Origin: Gordonibacter massiliensis (ex Traore et al. 2017)
Lineage (GTDB): Bacteria > Actinomycetota > Coriobacteriia > Coriobacteriales > Eggerthellaceae
Direction: 5' to 3'
NCBI GenBank assembly: GCA_900170005.1
Contig: LT827128.1
Span: forward strand, 2,910,168-2,974,167
DNA: 64,000 nt
Shown: piece by piece, positions 7,828 through 17,305 of the stretch
How the letters are laid out: each line of letters begins with the position of its first letter
How positions within the stretch are numbered: position 1 is the first letter of the stretch
Translations under genes and position numbers: made by a program
Notes under the pieces: model-generated
What the model saw: the letters and a program-made list of their open reading frames with translations, nothing else
Databases searched by the model: none
What the model was told of the DNA's origin: nothing

Positions 7828-8748
7828 ATGGCCGTGAACGCCAAGAACATCAGCGACGACGAGTTCTTCTTCGGCCACAAGGCGTGCGCCGGGTGCGGCG
7901 GGTCGCTCGCCCTGCGCGCGGCGCTCAAGGTGCTGGGGCCGAATGCCGTGGCCGCGCTGCCGGCCGGCTGCATGAGCGCCGTCGGGTTCAACTTCCCCCA
8001 GCTTGCCTTTGCGAACAACGCCATGATCACGCCCTTCGCCGCCACGGCCAGCGTGCTCACCGGCATCGAGGCCGGCTTACGCGCGCAGGGGAAGAAACCC
8101 GACGACTGCACGGTGGTGGGCTTCGCCGGCGACGGCGGCACCGCCGACATCGGTCTGCAGGCGCTCTCCGGCGCCATAGACCGCAACGACGACGTGCTCT
8201 ACATCTGCTACGACAACGAGGCGTACATGAACACGGGCATCCAGAAGAGCTCGCTCACCCCGTTCGGCGCCAAGACCACCACCACGCCGGCGGGCTCGAA
8301 CACGCGCGGTTGCCTGACGCAGAAGAAGAACCTGTTCGAGATCGTGGCCGCCCACGGTATCCCCTACGCCGCCACGGCGTCTATCGGCTACCTGAACGAC
8401 TTCATCCGCAAGGTTGAGCGCGCCCGCGACATCCGCGGCACGCGCTACATCCACGTGATCGCCCCGTGCCCCACCGGCTGGGGTTGCGGCGTGGACGAGA
8501 CGGTGGATATCGCGAAGGACATCGTGGACACGGGCCTGTGGTACCTGGCCGAGTACGAGGGCGAGCAGGTGAGCGGCGTGCCCGGCGGCCGCTTCAAGCT
8601 CAACCGCGACCCCAAGGAGTTCGCGAGCGTGGACGCGTACCTGCGCCGCCAAGGCCGCTTCAAGGCCCTCACCGACGAGGACGCGGCCGCCGTCGAGGCG
8701 GGCCGCGACGCGAAATGGGAGGCCATGCGTCGGGATTGGCGCGGCTAG
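7828..8748 (+). CDS. porB: 2-oxoacid:ferredoxin oxidoreductase, beta (TPP-binding) subunit
   Basis: The 306-residue subunit starts at ATG 7828, 2 nt after the porA stop and behind a GAGGAAGGGGGG site; the open frame reaches further up but without a ribosome site. CAGCGG (C18, C21) near the N-terminus gives two of the Cys ligands of the 4Fe-4S cluster; further cysteines include C204 region CPTGWGCG. GDGGTADIGLQALSGAIDRN and the NEAYMNTGIQKS segment that follows are the TPP/Mg motif (GDG...N). It binds thiamine diphosphate and pairs with PorA. The KTTTTPAG segment is typical of ketoacid oxidoreductases of pyruvate and other 2-oxoacids. Its order G/D-A-B matches other anaerobes. Confidence 0.92.
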   Translation: MAVNAKNISDDEFFFGHKACAGCGGSLALRAALKVLGPNAVAALPAGCMSAVGFNFPQLAFANNAMITPFAATASVLTGIEAGLRAQGKKPDDCTVVGFAGDGGTADIGLQALSGAIDRNDDVLYICYDNEAYMNTGIQKSSLTPFGAKTTTTPAGSNTRGCLTQKKNLFEIVAAHGIPYAATASIGYLNDFIRKVERARDIRGTRYIHVIAPCPTGWGCGVDETVDIAKDIVDTGLWYLAEYEGEQVSGVPGGRFKLNRDPKEFASVDAYLRRQGRFKALTDEDAAAVEAGRDAKWEAMRRDWRG

Positions 8749-8781
8749 CGCATGCTCGGCGTGCGGACGGGCGTGCGCCCT

Positions 8782-8810
8782 GTCGCAAGGCGGTGCGGCG
8801 GCCTTGCGAC
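8782..8810 (+). terminator. Hairpin after the Por operon
   Basis: GTCGCAAGGC (8782-8791) pairs perfectly with GCCTTGCGAC (8801-8810) over a 9-nt loop, 33 bp after the porB stop. No U-run follows. Confidence 0.35.
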
Positions 8811-8849
8811 GGCCGGCACCGACAGGTTGAGATCGAGAAGGGGAGAGCC

Positions 8850-9683
8850 GTGCGCTTCATCGTATCGCCCGCCAAGAAGATGAACGTCGTGGACGACGCG
8901 TTCGCTTGGCGCGACCTGCCGACGTTCCTCGACCGGACCGATCTGCTGCTCGACACGTTGCGCGCGCTGTCCTACAGCGAGGCGAAGGCGCTTTGGCGGT
9001 GCAGCGACGCGCTGGCCGAGCTCAACTTCGAGCGCGTCCGCACCATGGACCTGCGCGCCGGCGCGCTCACCCCGGCCGTGCTGGCCTACGAGGGCATCCA
9101 GTACCAGCATCTCGCGCCGCAGGTCATGGACGAGGCGCAGCTGGCGTACGTGCAGGAGCACCTGCGCATCCTCTCGGGCTTCTACGGCGTGCTGCGCCCC
9201 TTCGACGGCGTGGTGCCGTATCGCTTGGAGATGCAGGCGAAGCTGCCCGTAGGCGGCGCCTGCGATCTCTACGCCTTCTGGGGCGACCGCCTCTACCGCA
9301 GCCTCGCCGCCGAGACCGATGTGATCGTGAACCTGGCTTCGGTAGAATACGCGAAAGCCGTCGTTCCGCACGCGCAGGCTTCCAAGGCCGCCGGCACCGC
9401 TGCTGTCTCTGCGGCGCCCACGCGGGTTGGTGACGGCGAGGGCCGACCGTCCTCCGGGCTGTCCCCGCGCGTCGTCACCTGCCTGTTCGGCACCGTCGAC
9501 GAGCGCGGACGCCTCGTCCAACGCTCCACCGCAGCGAAAGCCGCGCGCGGCTCCATGGTGCGCTGGTGCGCCGAGAACGACGTGCGCCGCATCGACGATC
9601 TGCGCGCCTTCGACGTGTTCGGCTACGCCTTCGACGAAGCGCGCTCCGCCAACGATTGCCTCGTGTTCGTGCAGGGGCGTTGA
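8850..9683 (+). CDS. yaaA: YaaA (DUF328/UPF0246) peroxide-stress protein
   Basis: The protein begins MRFIVSPAKKM, the classical N-terminus of the YaaA family, from GTG 8850 behind GAAGGGGAGA. Family motifs include AVLAYEGIQYQHL, LSGFYGVLRPFDGVVPYRLEM and VVTCLFGT; the C-terminus FDVFGYAFDEARS also matches. YaaA proteins limit free iron and oxidative DNA damage; in Escherichia coli it belongs to the OxyR regulon. At 277 residues it is some 20 longer than the usual form, because of a Ser/Ala/Gly-rich insertion at about 170-200 between NLASVEYAKAV and RVVTCLFG. It is likely a single-gene unit. Confidence 0.9.
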   Translation: MRFIVSPAKKMNVVDDAFAWRDLPTFLDRTDLLLDTLRALSYSEAKALWRCSDALAELNFERVRTMDLRAGALTPAVLAYEGIQYQHLAPQVMDEAQLAYVQEHLRILSGFYGVLRPFDGVVPYRLEMQAKLPVGGACDLYAFWGDRLYRSLAAETDVIVNLASVEYAKAVVPHAQASKAAGTAAVSAAPTRVGDGEGRPSSGLSPRVVTCLFGTVDERGRLVQRSTAAKAARGSMVRWCAENDVRRIDDLRAFDVFGYAFDEARSANDCLVFVQGR

Positions 9684-10128
9684 GCCTCGCGGCGCTTCCG
9701 CTCCTGTCCGTTTCTGTCTTAGGATTCCCCTCATATGAGCTCGGGGCCCCCGGTTTGCATGCGACTCGCAGATTCGCCGCCGGTTGTCTCGCGGCACGCG
9801 TAAACCTTGCTTGCAGGAGGATCGTTCGAGCAGGGCGCCGCCCGCGCCCGCTTCCCGACGTGCGGCCGACGACGGTTGCGCCGCCTCGAACGGGGGCTCG
9901 TGCGAAGTTGCGCAACCCGTCCGGGCGTTTCAACGGGCTATAGTGCGAGGAGGGAGGCCTCCCGAAAATCGGCGGCGCGCACGTCAGAGCACTGCTCCAG
10001 GGCGGTGCGAGCGACCTCCCGCGCATGTTCGCCAGCACTCCTTGCACAGAACGCGTTTCCACGAGGGCCTCCGAACGGACCACGCGCCTTGGCGACTCTG
10101 GGCGCTCCGGCGAAGTGGAGGATCGGGC
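9684..10128. other. 445-bp gap upstream of the kinase, no gene seen
   Basis: The kinase frame stays open through most of this gap, but its translation is low-complexity and Arg-rich, with no ribosome site at upstream starts. A TATAGT hexamer at 9939-9944 could be a -10 box; no matching -35 at normal distance. Confidence 0.4.
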
Positions 10129-11169
10129 ATGCATATCCATTCAGGAAACCGCGTCGAAGGACGTGGGCTGGCATCGCATCCCCTTTCGATCGATCTCGTG
10201 TCGAAGAGCAGTCGTTCGAGCGTGTTCGTTTGCCGCCTCGTATCGGGCGCGGCGCCCCAGCGTGCGTGCTGTCTGAAGACCATGCGGGCGGAAGGCCCGT
10301 ATTTGCGGCATCAGGTGGAGCTGTTCGCACGGCTTGCCGAGGATTCCCGTTCGCGTTCGGCGGAAGGGGAGGGCGGCACGCCGCGCGTTCTGACGTACGG
10401 GGTTGTGGGAGAGTCGCCGCCCGACTCCGATCGTGGCAAGCTGCTCTACGTGGTGACCACGTGGATCGAGGGAACCGCGCTTTCGCACGTGATCGCGCAA
10501 CGGGCGCGGGGATGCCGGTCGGTTCCGCTCGCCGAAGCGCTGTCGCTGCTGCTCGATGTGGCCGTTGACCTGCGCGACCTGGGGCGTTGCGACGCGAATG
10601 CTCCGCTGATCCACCAAGACGTCAAACCGTCGAACATCATCGTTTCGCCTTCTCCTCGCAACCGGGCGACCATCATCGATTTCGACACCGCGTTCTTCTT
10701 GGGTGGGCCCACGGACGCCGTGCCCTGCGGATCGTACGGATACACCGCACCCGAGGGCGTTATCCGCAACGAGGGCTGGGAGAACGATACGATGGACGTG
10801 TTCTCGTTCGGCATCGTGGCGCACGAGGTGCTCACGGGGCTGTGGCCGTACCCGTTCCCGCCCTCTCCGCAGCGCGGTCTTTCCTTTTGGTCGGCGCACT
10901 TTCGCCAAGGAGCCGGCACCCGCGTCGATGACAGGCTGCCGCGCGATATCCGTCGCACGATCCAGGCTTGCGTCTCCCTCGATCCGACAGCGCGTCCGAG
11001 CGTCTTCGAGTTGGTTGAGCGGATGGAGCGGCTGAAGGATCGATACGCCGGTTCGAACGCTTCCTGCCCGCCGGCCGACGTCTCACAACCCCTTCCCACG
11101 CCTGCGGATACGCCCCGTTTCCGACCCGATTTGCCGGCCGGTGATATAACGAATGGTGTTGCGCAATAG
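10129..11169 (+). CDS. Eukaryotic-type Ser/Thr protein kinase, soluble, with DFD in place of DFG
   Basis: ATG 10129 has GGAGG at ideal spacing, giving 346 residues. Kinase subdomains are readable: a Ser-rich glycine-loop equivalent (residues 26-36), Lys50 in CCLKTM, the catalytic loop IHQDVKPSN (Asp164, Lys166, Asn169; HQD replaces HRD), DFD at 184-186 replacing DFG, and TAPEG (206-210) as the APE motif. The C-lobe shows DVFSFGIVAHEVLTG. No transmembrane or PASTA region is present, so it is cytoplasmic. Gln at the Arg position of HRD suggests that activation-loop phosphorylation is not needed. The next gene encodes an FHA-domain protein, the usual reader of phospho-Thr, so the two probably form a signalling pair. 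Confidence 0.85.
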   Translation: MHIHSGNRVEGRGLASHPLSIDLVSKSSRSSVFVCRLVSGAAPQRACCLKTMRAEGPYLRHQVELFARLAEDSRSRSAEGEGGTPRVLTYGVVGESPPDSDRGKLLYVVTTWIEGTALSHVIAQRARGCRSVPLAEALSLLLDVAVDLRDLGRCDANAPLIHQDVKPSNIIVSPSPRNRATIIDFDTAFFLGGPTDAVPCGSYGYTAPEGVIRNEGWENDTMDVFSFGIVAHEVLTGLWPYPFPPSPQRGLSFWSAHFRQGAGTRVDDRLPRDIRRTIQACVSLDPTARPSVFELVERMERLKDRYAGSNASCPPADVSQPLPTPADTPRFRPDLPAGDITNGVAQ

Positions 11170-11254
11170 GGCGACCTCCCCAAGACGAATAACCTAGTGA
11201 TCGTTTACTTGCGCGAACGCAGGCTTGAAAAAGCAACAGAGACAAGGGGACAAG

Positions 11255-12268
11255 GTGCGGTTGACGACGAACACCGAGAAGACGCGATTATTCGACGTTC
11301 CGGGCGAGGACTGCGGATGGCATACGGCGCTGTACTACTTCGCCGAGCATATTCGATCGCTGTCGCATGGTCGGATCAATCACAAGGTCCTCTATTCCTA
11401 CATCGGAACGAACGGCCACTATATCAACCACGACAATCCCACCATCCGCAAGCGCACGGCGGCCGTTTTGTCCCGTCTCATTCATTCGCGCCGCTACGTG
11501 GAGGATTTCCGCACGAGCTACGAGAAGAATCCGCGGGCTTTCGACGAGGCCGCGCAGCTTCTCTGCGCCGAGCTGTGCGAGGGAGCGGGTTGCGATGCCG
11601 GAGAGGCGGTCGACTATTTTCGCGGCGCCCTGTGGGAGGACGTCGAGCGCGGGCTGCAGAACGAACGCGAGGACGGGCGCGCGGAGCTCAACCCCGACCG
11701 CATAGCCAACGAGATGCATTCCTTGTTCGCCTGGTGCGACGAGCTTCCCGCCACGCACGGCAAGGAGCAGCTGGTCGTGCTTGCGTCCTCGTACTTCCAT
11801 CTTATGACGTTCGGATATCTCGACGAACGGCTCGTGCTCGAGCTGGCCGACGAGACGCCGCTCGTCGTTCCGAACGCGGACGAGGGCCGACCCTGTCTGC
11901 AGGAGAACCGTGCCTGCCTGATCAAATACGCGAGCGACGAGAAAGGCGCCATGGCCAACTGGTGGACCCTGACGACCGACCGCCCGTTCGCCATCGGGCG
12001 CTACACCGATTGCGACGTCATCGAAGTGAATCCGTACGTATCTCGGTCGCACTGCCGCATCGTCGGCAAGGACGGCGTTTGGCTCTTGGAAGACCAAGGG
12101 TCGCGGCACGGCAGCCGCGTTCTGCGCGACGCGTGCGTCGTGTACGACAGCGCGCGCGACGGCCGCCAGCCGTTCGAGCTTGCGTTCGGCGACCGCATCG
12201 TCCTGGCCGGCGTCGCGCACTACTGGTTCGGCGCCCTGCTCGAGGGAAATCGGACCGCACGCCGCTGA
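11255..12268 (+). CDS. FHA-domain protein downstream of the kinase
   Basis: I choose GTG 11255, 6 nt after GGGGA, giving 337 residues; TTG 11225 is in frame but lacks a site. Residues 1-230 are helical and match no family I know. The C-terminal 100 residues are a forkhead-associated domain, which binds phospho-Thr peptides: FAIGRYTDCDV (the GR motif), then VSRSHCRI (the SRxH motif) and GSRHGSRV in place of the usual NGT turn. It lies 85 bp behind the Ser/Thr kinase on the same strand. The long N-terminal half could be a substrate or scaffold region controlled by phosphorylation. No membrane segment is seen. Confidence 0.8.
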   Translation: MRLTTNTEKTRLFDVPGEDCGWHTALYYFAEHIRSLSHGRINHKVLYSYIGTNGHYINHDNPTIRKRTAAVLSRLIHSRRYVEDFRTSYEKNPRAFDEAAQLLCAELCEGAGCDAGEAVDYFRGALWEDVERGLQNEREDGRAELNPDRIANEMHSLFAWCDELPATHGKEQLVVLASSYFHLMTFGYLDERLVLELADETPLVVPNADEGRPCLQENRACLIKYASDEKGAMANWWTLTTDRPFAIGRYTDCDVIEVNPYVSRSHCRIVGKDGVWLLEDQGSRHGSRVLRDACVVYDSARDGRQPFELAFGDRIVLAGVAHYWFGALLEGNRTARR

Positions 12269-12330
12269 TTGATTCCGAAAATGGGGAAAACCGGTCGCAA
12301 AAACCGGCCGCAAAACGCAGGGAGGATAAC

Positions 12331-12530
12331 GCAAGAAAAAGAGAACCAGGTGATCGATCTGCTGGTTTTCGGAAGGGGCTGCCGGTAGGAGCAGGATCGT
12401 GCAGGCTCTCGAACTGGGGCCAACGAGGACCAAGGATATCCTGTCCAGCATGGTTTCCAAAGGCCTTGTCGTACCCGAGGGGACGGGCCGGGCGCGCGTG
12501 TACCGATTGCCCGACGAAGCGCGCGAATAA
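12331..12530 (+). pseudogene. Decayed winged-helix (HTH) domain fragment
   Basis: Two out-of-frame pieces read like one C-terminal winged-helix domain: ENQVIDLLVFGRGCR (stopped by TAG), then in another frame [20 protein letters not shown] and [20 protein letters not shown], ending at TAA 12528. Helix-turn-helix plus wing is the pattern seen at the end of ATP-binding or RecG-like HTH proteins. There is no intact start. I infer a gene remnant with a frameshift; a short real ORF beginning at GTG in the second frame is less likely. Confidence 0.45.
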
Positions 12531-12598
12531 TCCCTGCAAGTGCGGCAACACTGCTACAATGTGCAATTACGATTGCCCATACGTTTCGAGGAAGCAAC

Positions 12599-15178
12599 AT
12601 GACCATGAAACCTTACAACCCGCACGAGATCGAGCCTCGCTGGCAGAAGGAGTGGGCCGACACCGACCTCTACCAGGTGACGGAGGACACCTCGAAGCCG
12701 ACGAAGTACGTACTGGAGATGTTCCCGTACCCGTCGGGCGACATCCACATGGGGCACGTGCGCAACTACACCATCGGCGACGTGGTCGCGCGCTATTCCA
12801 AGATGCGCGGCTTCGACGTGCTGCATCCCATGGGCTGGGACGCGTTCGGCCTGCCGGCCGAGAACGCGGCCATCAAGCACAACAGCCATCCCGCCGCCTG
12901 GACCTACGCCAACATCGACACGCAGAAGGCGTCGTTCAAGCGCATGGGCTTCTCGTACGACTGGGACCGCACCGTGGTGGCGTGCGACCCGGAGTACTAC
13001 CGCTGGGGCCAGTGGATATTCCTGCAGTTCTGGAAGCGCGGCTTGGTGGAGCGCCGCAACAGCCCCGTGAACTGGTGTCCGAACTGCGGAACCGTGCTCG
13101 CCAACGAGCAGGTCACGGAAGGCACGTGCTGGCGCTGCCACGGCGCGGTGGAGAAGCGCGACCTGACGCAGTGGTACCTCAAGATCACCGACTACGCCCA
13201 GGAGCTGCTGGACGACCTGGACCAACTGGACGGCTGGCCCGAGCGCGTCAAGCAGATGCAGGCGAACTGGATCGGCCGTTCCGAGGGCGCCGAGGTCACG
13301 TTCACGCTGTGCGGCCCCGACGGCGAAGCGCCCGCCGAGCCCACTGAGGACGACCTCATCACCGTGTTCACCACGCGCCCGGACACGCTGTTCGGCTGCT
13401 CGTTCTTCCTGCTGGCGCCCGAGTACCAGGGCCTCATGGAGCTGGTGGAGGGCACCGAGTACGAGGCCGGCGTGCGCGAGGTGGTGGAGGGTGCCGCCAA
13501 GGTGAGCGCCGTGGAGCGCGCGCAGGGCGACCGCGAGAAGCATGGTGCGTTCACCGGCCGATACATGGTGAACCCCATCAACGGCGAGAAAGTGCCCGTG
13601 TGGGTGGCCGACTACATCGTGAGCGACTACGGCACCGGCGCGGTCATGGCCGTGCCGTGCGGCGACCAGCGCGACTTCGAGTTCGCGCGCAAGTACGACC
13701 TGCCCATCATCCCCATCATCCTGGGCGAGGACGACCCGCTGTACCCCGAGCTCAACGGCGTGCAGGAGCGCCGCGTGACCTCGGTGGATTGGGACCACGC
13801 CTACGACGCCGAGGGCATCCTCGTGCAGTCCGGGAAGTACACCGGCATGACGGGCGGCAAGCACTCGCCGGCCGTGGACGCCATCGTCGCCGACCTCGAG
13901 GCCCAGGGCCGCGGCCGCACGAAAGTGGAGTTCCGCCTGCGCGACTGGCTCATCAGCCGCCAGCGCTACTGGGGCAACCCCATTCCGGCCATCCACTGCG
14001 AGAAGTGCGGCCTCGTGCCCGTGCCGGAAGAGGACCTGCCGGTGCGCCTGCCCGAGGACATCGACCTGGCCGCCGGCGAGACGCTAGCCACGCACGAGGC
14101 GTTCGTGAATACCACGTGCCCCGTGTGCGGCGGCCCGGCCAAGCGCGAGACGGACACCATGGACACGTTCACGTGCTCCAGCTGGTACTATCTGCGCTAC
14201 ACCGATCCGCATAACGACGAGCTGCCGTTCGCGCCCGAGAAGGCGAACCGCTGGCTGCCGGTGGACCAGTACATCGGCGGTATCGAGCACGCCATCCTGC
14301 ACCTGCTGTACAGCCGCTTCTACACGAAGGTGCTGCGCGACCTGGGGCTGGTGGACTTCGACGAGCCGTTCGCGAACCTGCTCACGCAGGGCATGGTGCT
14401 GGACGAGCACGGCGAGGTCATGAGCAAGTCCAAGGGCAACGTCATCTCGCCCGAGGACATGATTGCCGGCTACGGCGCCGACGCCGTGCGCACCTACATC
14501 CTGTTCATGGCGCCGCCCGACAAAGAGCTGCAGTGGAACGAGGACGGTCTGGCCGGCATCTACAAGTTCATGAACCGCGCATGGCGCATCGTGAACGACT
14601 TCCTCTGCCAGGCGGGCGACGAGACGTTCTACCAGGAGGGTTCGTCGCGCGAAGAGGGCGAGAAGGCGGCTGAGACGCTCAACCGCGAACGGCATCGCGT
14701 GGTGGGCAAGGTTGCCGACGACTTCGACCGCAACAACTTCAACACCGCCATCGCCGCCATCATGGAGCTGGTGAACGCGGCCAGCGACTACCTGCGCAAG
14801 GTGTCGCCCGAGACGCGTGCCGCCGACGAGCGCTTGCGCACCCTCGATGCCGACGTGGCCGAGGTCATCGTGAAGATGATGGCGCCCCTGGCTCCGCACT
14901 GGGCCGAGGAACTGTGGCACACCGTGCTGAATCGCGAGGGCTCCGTTTACGAACAGCCATGGCCGGAGTTCGACCCCGAGCAGGCCAAGGCCGACGAGGT
15001 GGAGCTGGCCGTGCAGGTGAACGGCAAGGTGAAGGCCAAGATCACCGTGGCCGCCGATGCCCCCGAGGACGACATGAAGGCCGCCGCCCTGGCCGCGGCC
15101 GAGCAAGTGCTCGCGGGCAAAGACGTCAAGAAGGTCGTCGTGGTACCGGGCCGCCTGGTGAACATCGTGGCGAAGTAG
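12599..15178 (+). CDS. leuS: Leucyl-tRNA synthetase
   Basis: This 859-residue class I synthetase charges tRNA-Leu with leucine in the cytoplasm. The HIGH signature reads HMGH at residues 50-53 within [20 protein letters not shown]. The zinc-binding knuckle [13 protein letters not shown] is near 160, the CP1 editing domain occupies about 220-420, with the TTRPDTLFG motif, and the KMSKS loop reads VMSKSKGN near 609. The anticodon-binding and C-terminal domain ([11 protein letters not shown]) is complete. ATG 12599 follows GAGGAAG; the next ATG is two codons on. TACAAT at 12555-12560 may be its -10 box. Single-gene transcription unit followed by a hairpin at 15208. Confidence 0.97.
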   Translation: MTMKPYNPHEIEPRWQKEWADTDLYQVTEDTSKPTKYVLEMFPYPSGDIHMGHVRNYTIGDVVARYSKMRGFDVLHPMGWDAFGLPAENAAIKHNSHPAAWTYANIDTQKASFKRMGFSYDWDRTVVACDPEYYRWGQWIFLQFWKRGLVERRNSPVNWCPNCGTVLANEQVTEGTCWRCHGAVEKRDLTQWYLKITDYAQELLDDLDQLDGWPERVKQMQANWIGRSEGAEVTFTLCGPDGEAPAEPTEDDLITVFTTRPDTLFGCSFFLLAPEYQGLMELVEGTEYEAGVREVVEGAAKVSAVERAQGDREKHGAFTGRYMVNPINGEKVPVWVADYIVSDYGTGAVMAVPCGDQRDFEFARKYDLPIIPIILGEDDPLYPELNGVQERRVTSVDWDHAYDAEGILVQSGKYTGMTGGKHSPAVDAIVADLEAQGRGRTKVEFRLRDWLISRQRYWGNPIPAIHCEKCGLVPVPEEDLPVRLPEDIDLAAGETLATHEAFVNTTCPVCGGPAKRETDTMDTFTCSSWYYLRYTDPHNDELPFAPEKANRWLPVDQYIGGIEHAILHLLYSRFYTKVLRDLGLVDFDEPFANLLTQGMVLDEHGEVMSKSKGNVISPEDMIAGYGADAVRTYILFMAPPDKELQWNEDGLAGIYKFMNRAWRIVNDFLCQAGDETFYQEGSSREEGEKAAETLNRERHRVVGKVADDFDRNNFNTAIAAIMELVNAASDYLRKVSPETRAADERLRTLDADVAEVIVKMMAPLAPHWAEELWHTVLNREGSVYEQPWPEFDPEQAKADEVELAVQVNGKVKAKITVAADAPEDDMKAAALAAAEQVLAGKDVKKVVVVPGRLVNIVAK

Positions 15179-15207
15179 AAGCCGCGCTCGAACTGGCAAC
15201 GAAGAGG

Positions 15208-15237
15208 CAGGGCAGCTCGGAGGTGCGGGCTGCCCTG
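15208..15237 (+). terminator. Hairpin downstream of leuS
   Basis: CAGGGCAGC (15208-15216) and GCTGCCCTG (15229-15237) pair perfectly with a 12-nt loop, 30 bp after the leuS stop; a short T-rich stretch follows. Confidence 0.4.
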
Positions 15238-15281
15238 TGCGTTTGGGCTGCGGATAGGTTCTAAAAGGCTAGGGAGCGATC

Positions 15282-16343
15282 ATGGGCGCATTGTTCGAGG
15301 AGCTGGCGATCGGGACGCTGCGGGCGCGGAACCGGTTCGTGCGGGCGGCCACGTACGAGGGGTTGGCCACCGAAGACGGGCACGTCACGCCTGCATTGAC
15401 CGCAATTTGCGAGGAACTGGCTGCGGGCGGCGTGGGCACCGTCATCTTGGGGTACGCGTACGTGACGGCCGACGAGCAGCCGAACCCGCGCATGCTGGGC
15501 ATCTACGACGATTCGTTCGTGCCCGAGTACCGAGCGCTCGTCGACGCGATGCACGAGCGCGGCGCGCGTGTCGTGTCGCAGATCGTGTACGGCGGCTCGG
15601 CGACGAAGCTCGAACCGCCGAGTGCGCGCATCCTGGGGCCTTCGGCGGTAGCCAATCCTAAGACGGGCGTCGTGCCTGTCGAGGCTTCCGCGCGCGACAT
15701 CGAATGGTTGGAAGAGGCGTTCGCCGCCGCGGCCGTGCGCGCCCGGGACGCCGGGTTCGACGGGGTGGAGCTGCACGCTGCCCACGGCTACCTGTTAAGC
15801 CAGTTCCTGAACCCGCTGCTCAACCGCCGCGAGGACGAATACGGCGGCTCGATCGAGAACCGCGCGCGCATCGTCGTGGAGACCGTCGAGGCGGTGCGCC
15901 GTGCGGTGGGCGCGGATTTCCCGGTGATGGTGAAGCTGAACAGCTCGGACGGAGAAGAAGGCGGGCTGACCGAGGACGACAGCTTGGAGGCGGCGCGCCT
16001 GCTGGCAGATGCCGGAGTCTCGGCTATCGAGGTGAGCGGAGCGTGGCGCGCCTGCCGCGTGCGTGACTTCGGCGGCGAGCCTTTCTTCGGCGCCTTCGCG
16101 CGGCGCTTGGCCGAGGCGGTGGACGTGCCGGTTATCCTCACGGGCGGCAACCGACGGTTCGACGTCATGGAGCGCTTGGCCGCTGAGGACGGCATCGCCG
16201 GGTTCGGATTGTGCCGCCCGCTCATCTGCGAGCCCGACCTGGTGAACCGCTGGGCGAGCGATTCCGGGTACGCGCCGCGTTGCGTCTCATGCGACGGGTG
16301 CAGCAAAACCCCGGGACACCGCTGCGTGTTGTCGAAAAGGTAG
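15282..16343 (+). CDS. Old-yellow-enzyme family NADH:flavin oxidoreductase, single-domain
   Basis: The 353 residues form an FMN-binding TIM barrel of the OYE family. Visible are FEELAIGTLRARNRFVRAATYEG at the N-terminus, the active-site FDGVELHAAHGYLLSQFLNP segment, and the signature NRREDEYGGSIENR. It should reduce an electron-poor double bond with NAD(P)H. The larger clostridial ene-reductases (about 650 residues) carry an extra FAD/NAD(P)H domain, absent here. The last 20 residues hold C-x2-C-x2-C-x7-C (from PRCVSCDGCS), which looks like the iron-sulfur motif of those enzymes. Start ATG 15282 is preceded by AGGGAG. It stands alone. Confidence 0.8.
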   Translation: MGALFEELAIGTLRARNRFVRAATYEGLATEDGHVTPALTAICEELAAGGVGTVILGYAYVTADEQPNPRMLGIYDDSFVPEYRALVDAMHERGARVVSQIVYGGSATKLEPPSARILGPSAVANPKTGVVPVEASARDIEWLEEAFAAAAVRARDAGFDGVELHAAHGYLLSQFLNPLLNRREDEYGGSIENRARIVVETVEAVRRAVGADFPVMVKLNSSDGEEGGLTEDDSLEAARLLADAGVSAIEVSGAWRACRVRDFGGEPFFGAFARRLAEAVDVPVILTGGNRRFDVMERLAAEDGIAGFGLCRPLICEPDLVNRWASDSGYAPRCVSCDGCSKTPGHRCVLSKR

Positions 16344-16554
16344 GGCGCAGAACGGCGCACAAGGTCCGAGAGCGTCCGTAGGGGCGAGTAGCAGGGAGCT
16401 CCTGCGGAGGTTTCGGCAAGCAACGTTCACGGGGCTTGCCGATGCTGCTCGGCCGCGCTGCTTCAACCGTTGTTTGTGGACAAGTCCGTGAGATTCGATG
16501 ACGGGGGCGGCGTTGCGCCGCAAGGCCCGTGCCCGTTTGCTATCATCGAAGCCT

Positions 16555-17235
16555 ATGACACGTGAGAAGAAACATGGATGGTTGAGGCGTATGGTGTGGC
16601 TCGTGGTCGGGTGCGCGATCGTTGCGGCGTTGGTCGTTGCGGGAACGAACGCCGCCACGGTCGTCACCACCAAAGACGCCATCGTCGACACCGAGACGGC
16701 CGCGGCCTTCGATGCCGACGCCATCGTGGTGCTGGGCGCCTCCGTGTTCGCCGACGGCACGCCGTCGGGCATCTTGCAGGACCGGCTCGACGACGGCATC
16801 GAGCTGTACCGGGCGGGAGCCGCACCGAAGATCATCATGAGCGGCGACAACAGCACGGTGTCGTACAACGAGGTCAAAGCCATGAAGGACTACGCCATCT
16901 CCCAGGGCGTGCCCAGCGAGGACATCTTCAGCGACCACGCCGGCTTCTCCACCTACGAGAGCATGTACCGCGCCAAGCACGTGTTCGGCGCCGAGCGCAT
17001 CGTGGTGGCCACGCAGACCTACCACCTGTACCGCGCCCTCTACTCGGCGCAAGGCCTCGGCCTGGCGGCCGTGGGCGTGCCGAGCGACTACCATGCTTAC
17101 AGCAAGCAGACCCAGTACGATCTGCGCGAGATACCCGCGCGCACGAAGGACTTCTTCAAAACGCTGTTCAAAGCCCCTTCCACGTTCGTGGGCGACTTCA
17201 TCAGCCTGAACCAGTCGGGCGACGTGACCGACTAA
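16555..17235 (+). CDS. YdcF/SanA-like DUF218 membrane-anchored protein
   Basis: The protein has one N-terminal membrane segment (about residues 12-33) after a Lys/Arg-rich start, then a DUF218 domain: AIVVLGASVFADGTPS, LDDGIELYRAGAAPKIIMSGD, GVPSEDIFSDHAGFSTYESM and VVATQTYHLYRAL. This matches SanA/YdcF proteins, implicated in envelope barrier function; the biochemical role is not settled. I start at ATG 16555 because the membrane anchor then begins at once; ATG 16498 is in frame and would add 19 residues. Neither has a good ribosome site. TATCAT at 16541-16546 sits so close that the transcript could be nearly leaderless. Confidence 0.8.
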   Translation: MTREKKHGWLRRMVWLVVGCAIVAALVVAGTNAATVVTTKDAIVDTETAAAFDADAIVVLGASVFADGTPSGILQDRLDDGIELYRAGAAPKIIMSGDNSTVSYNEVKAMKDYAISQGVPSEDIFSDHAGFSTYESMYRAKHVFGAERIVVATQTYHLYRALYSAQGLGLAAVGVPSDYHAYSKQTQYDLREIPARTKDFFKTLFKAPSTFVGDFISLNQSGDVTD

Positions 17236-17305
17236 GAAGGGCACTGATGCGAGAGCCGAGGCGCTACTCGAGGCGCGCGCCGTCGGGACATGCGGTCGAA
17301 AGCGC

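Noticed and set aside
9784-10128. N-terminal extension of the Ser/Thr kinase
   Set aside because: The frame is open, but residues are low-complexity and Arg-rich, and ATG 10129 has an ideal GGAGG site.
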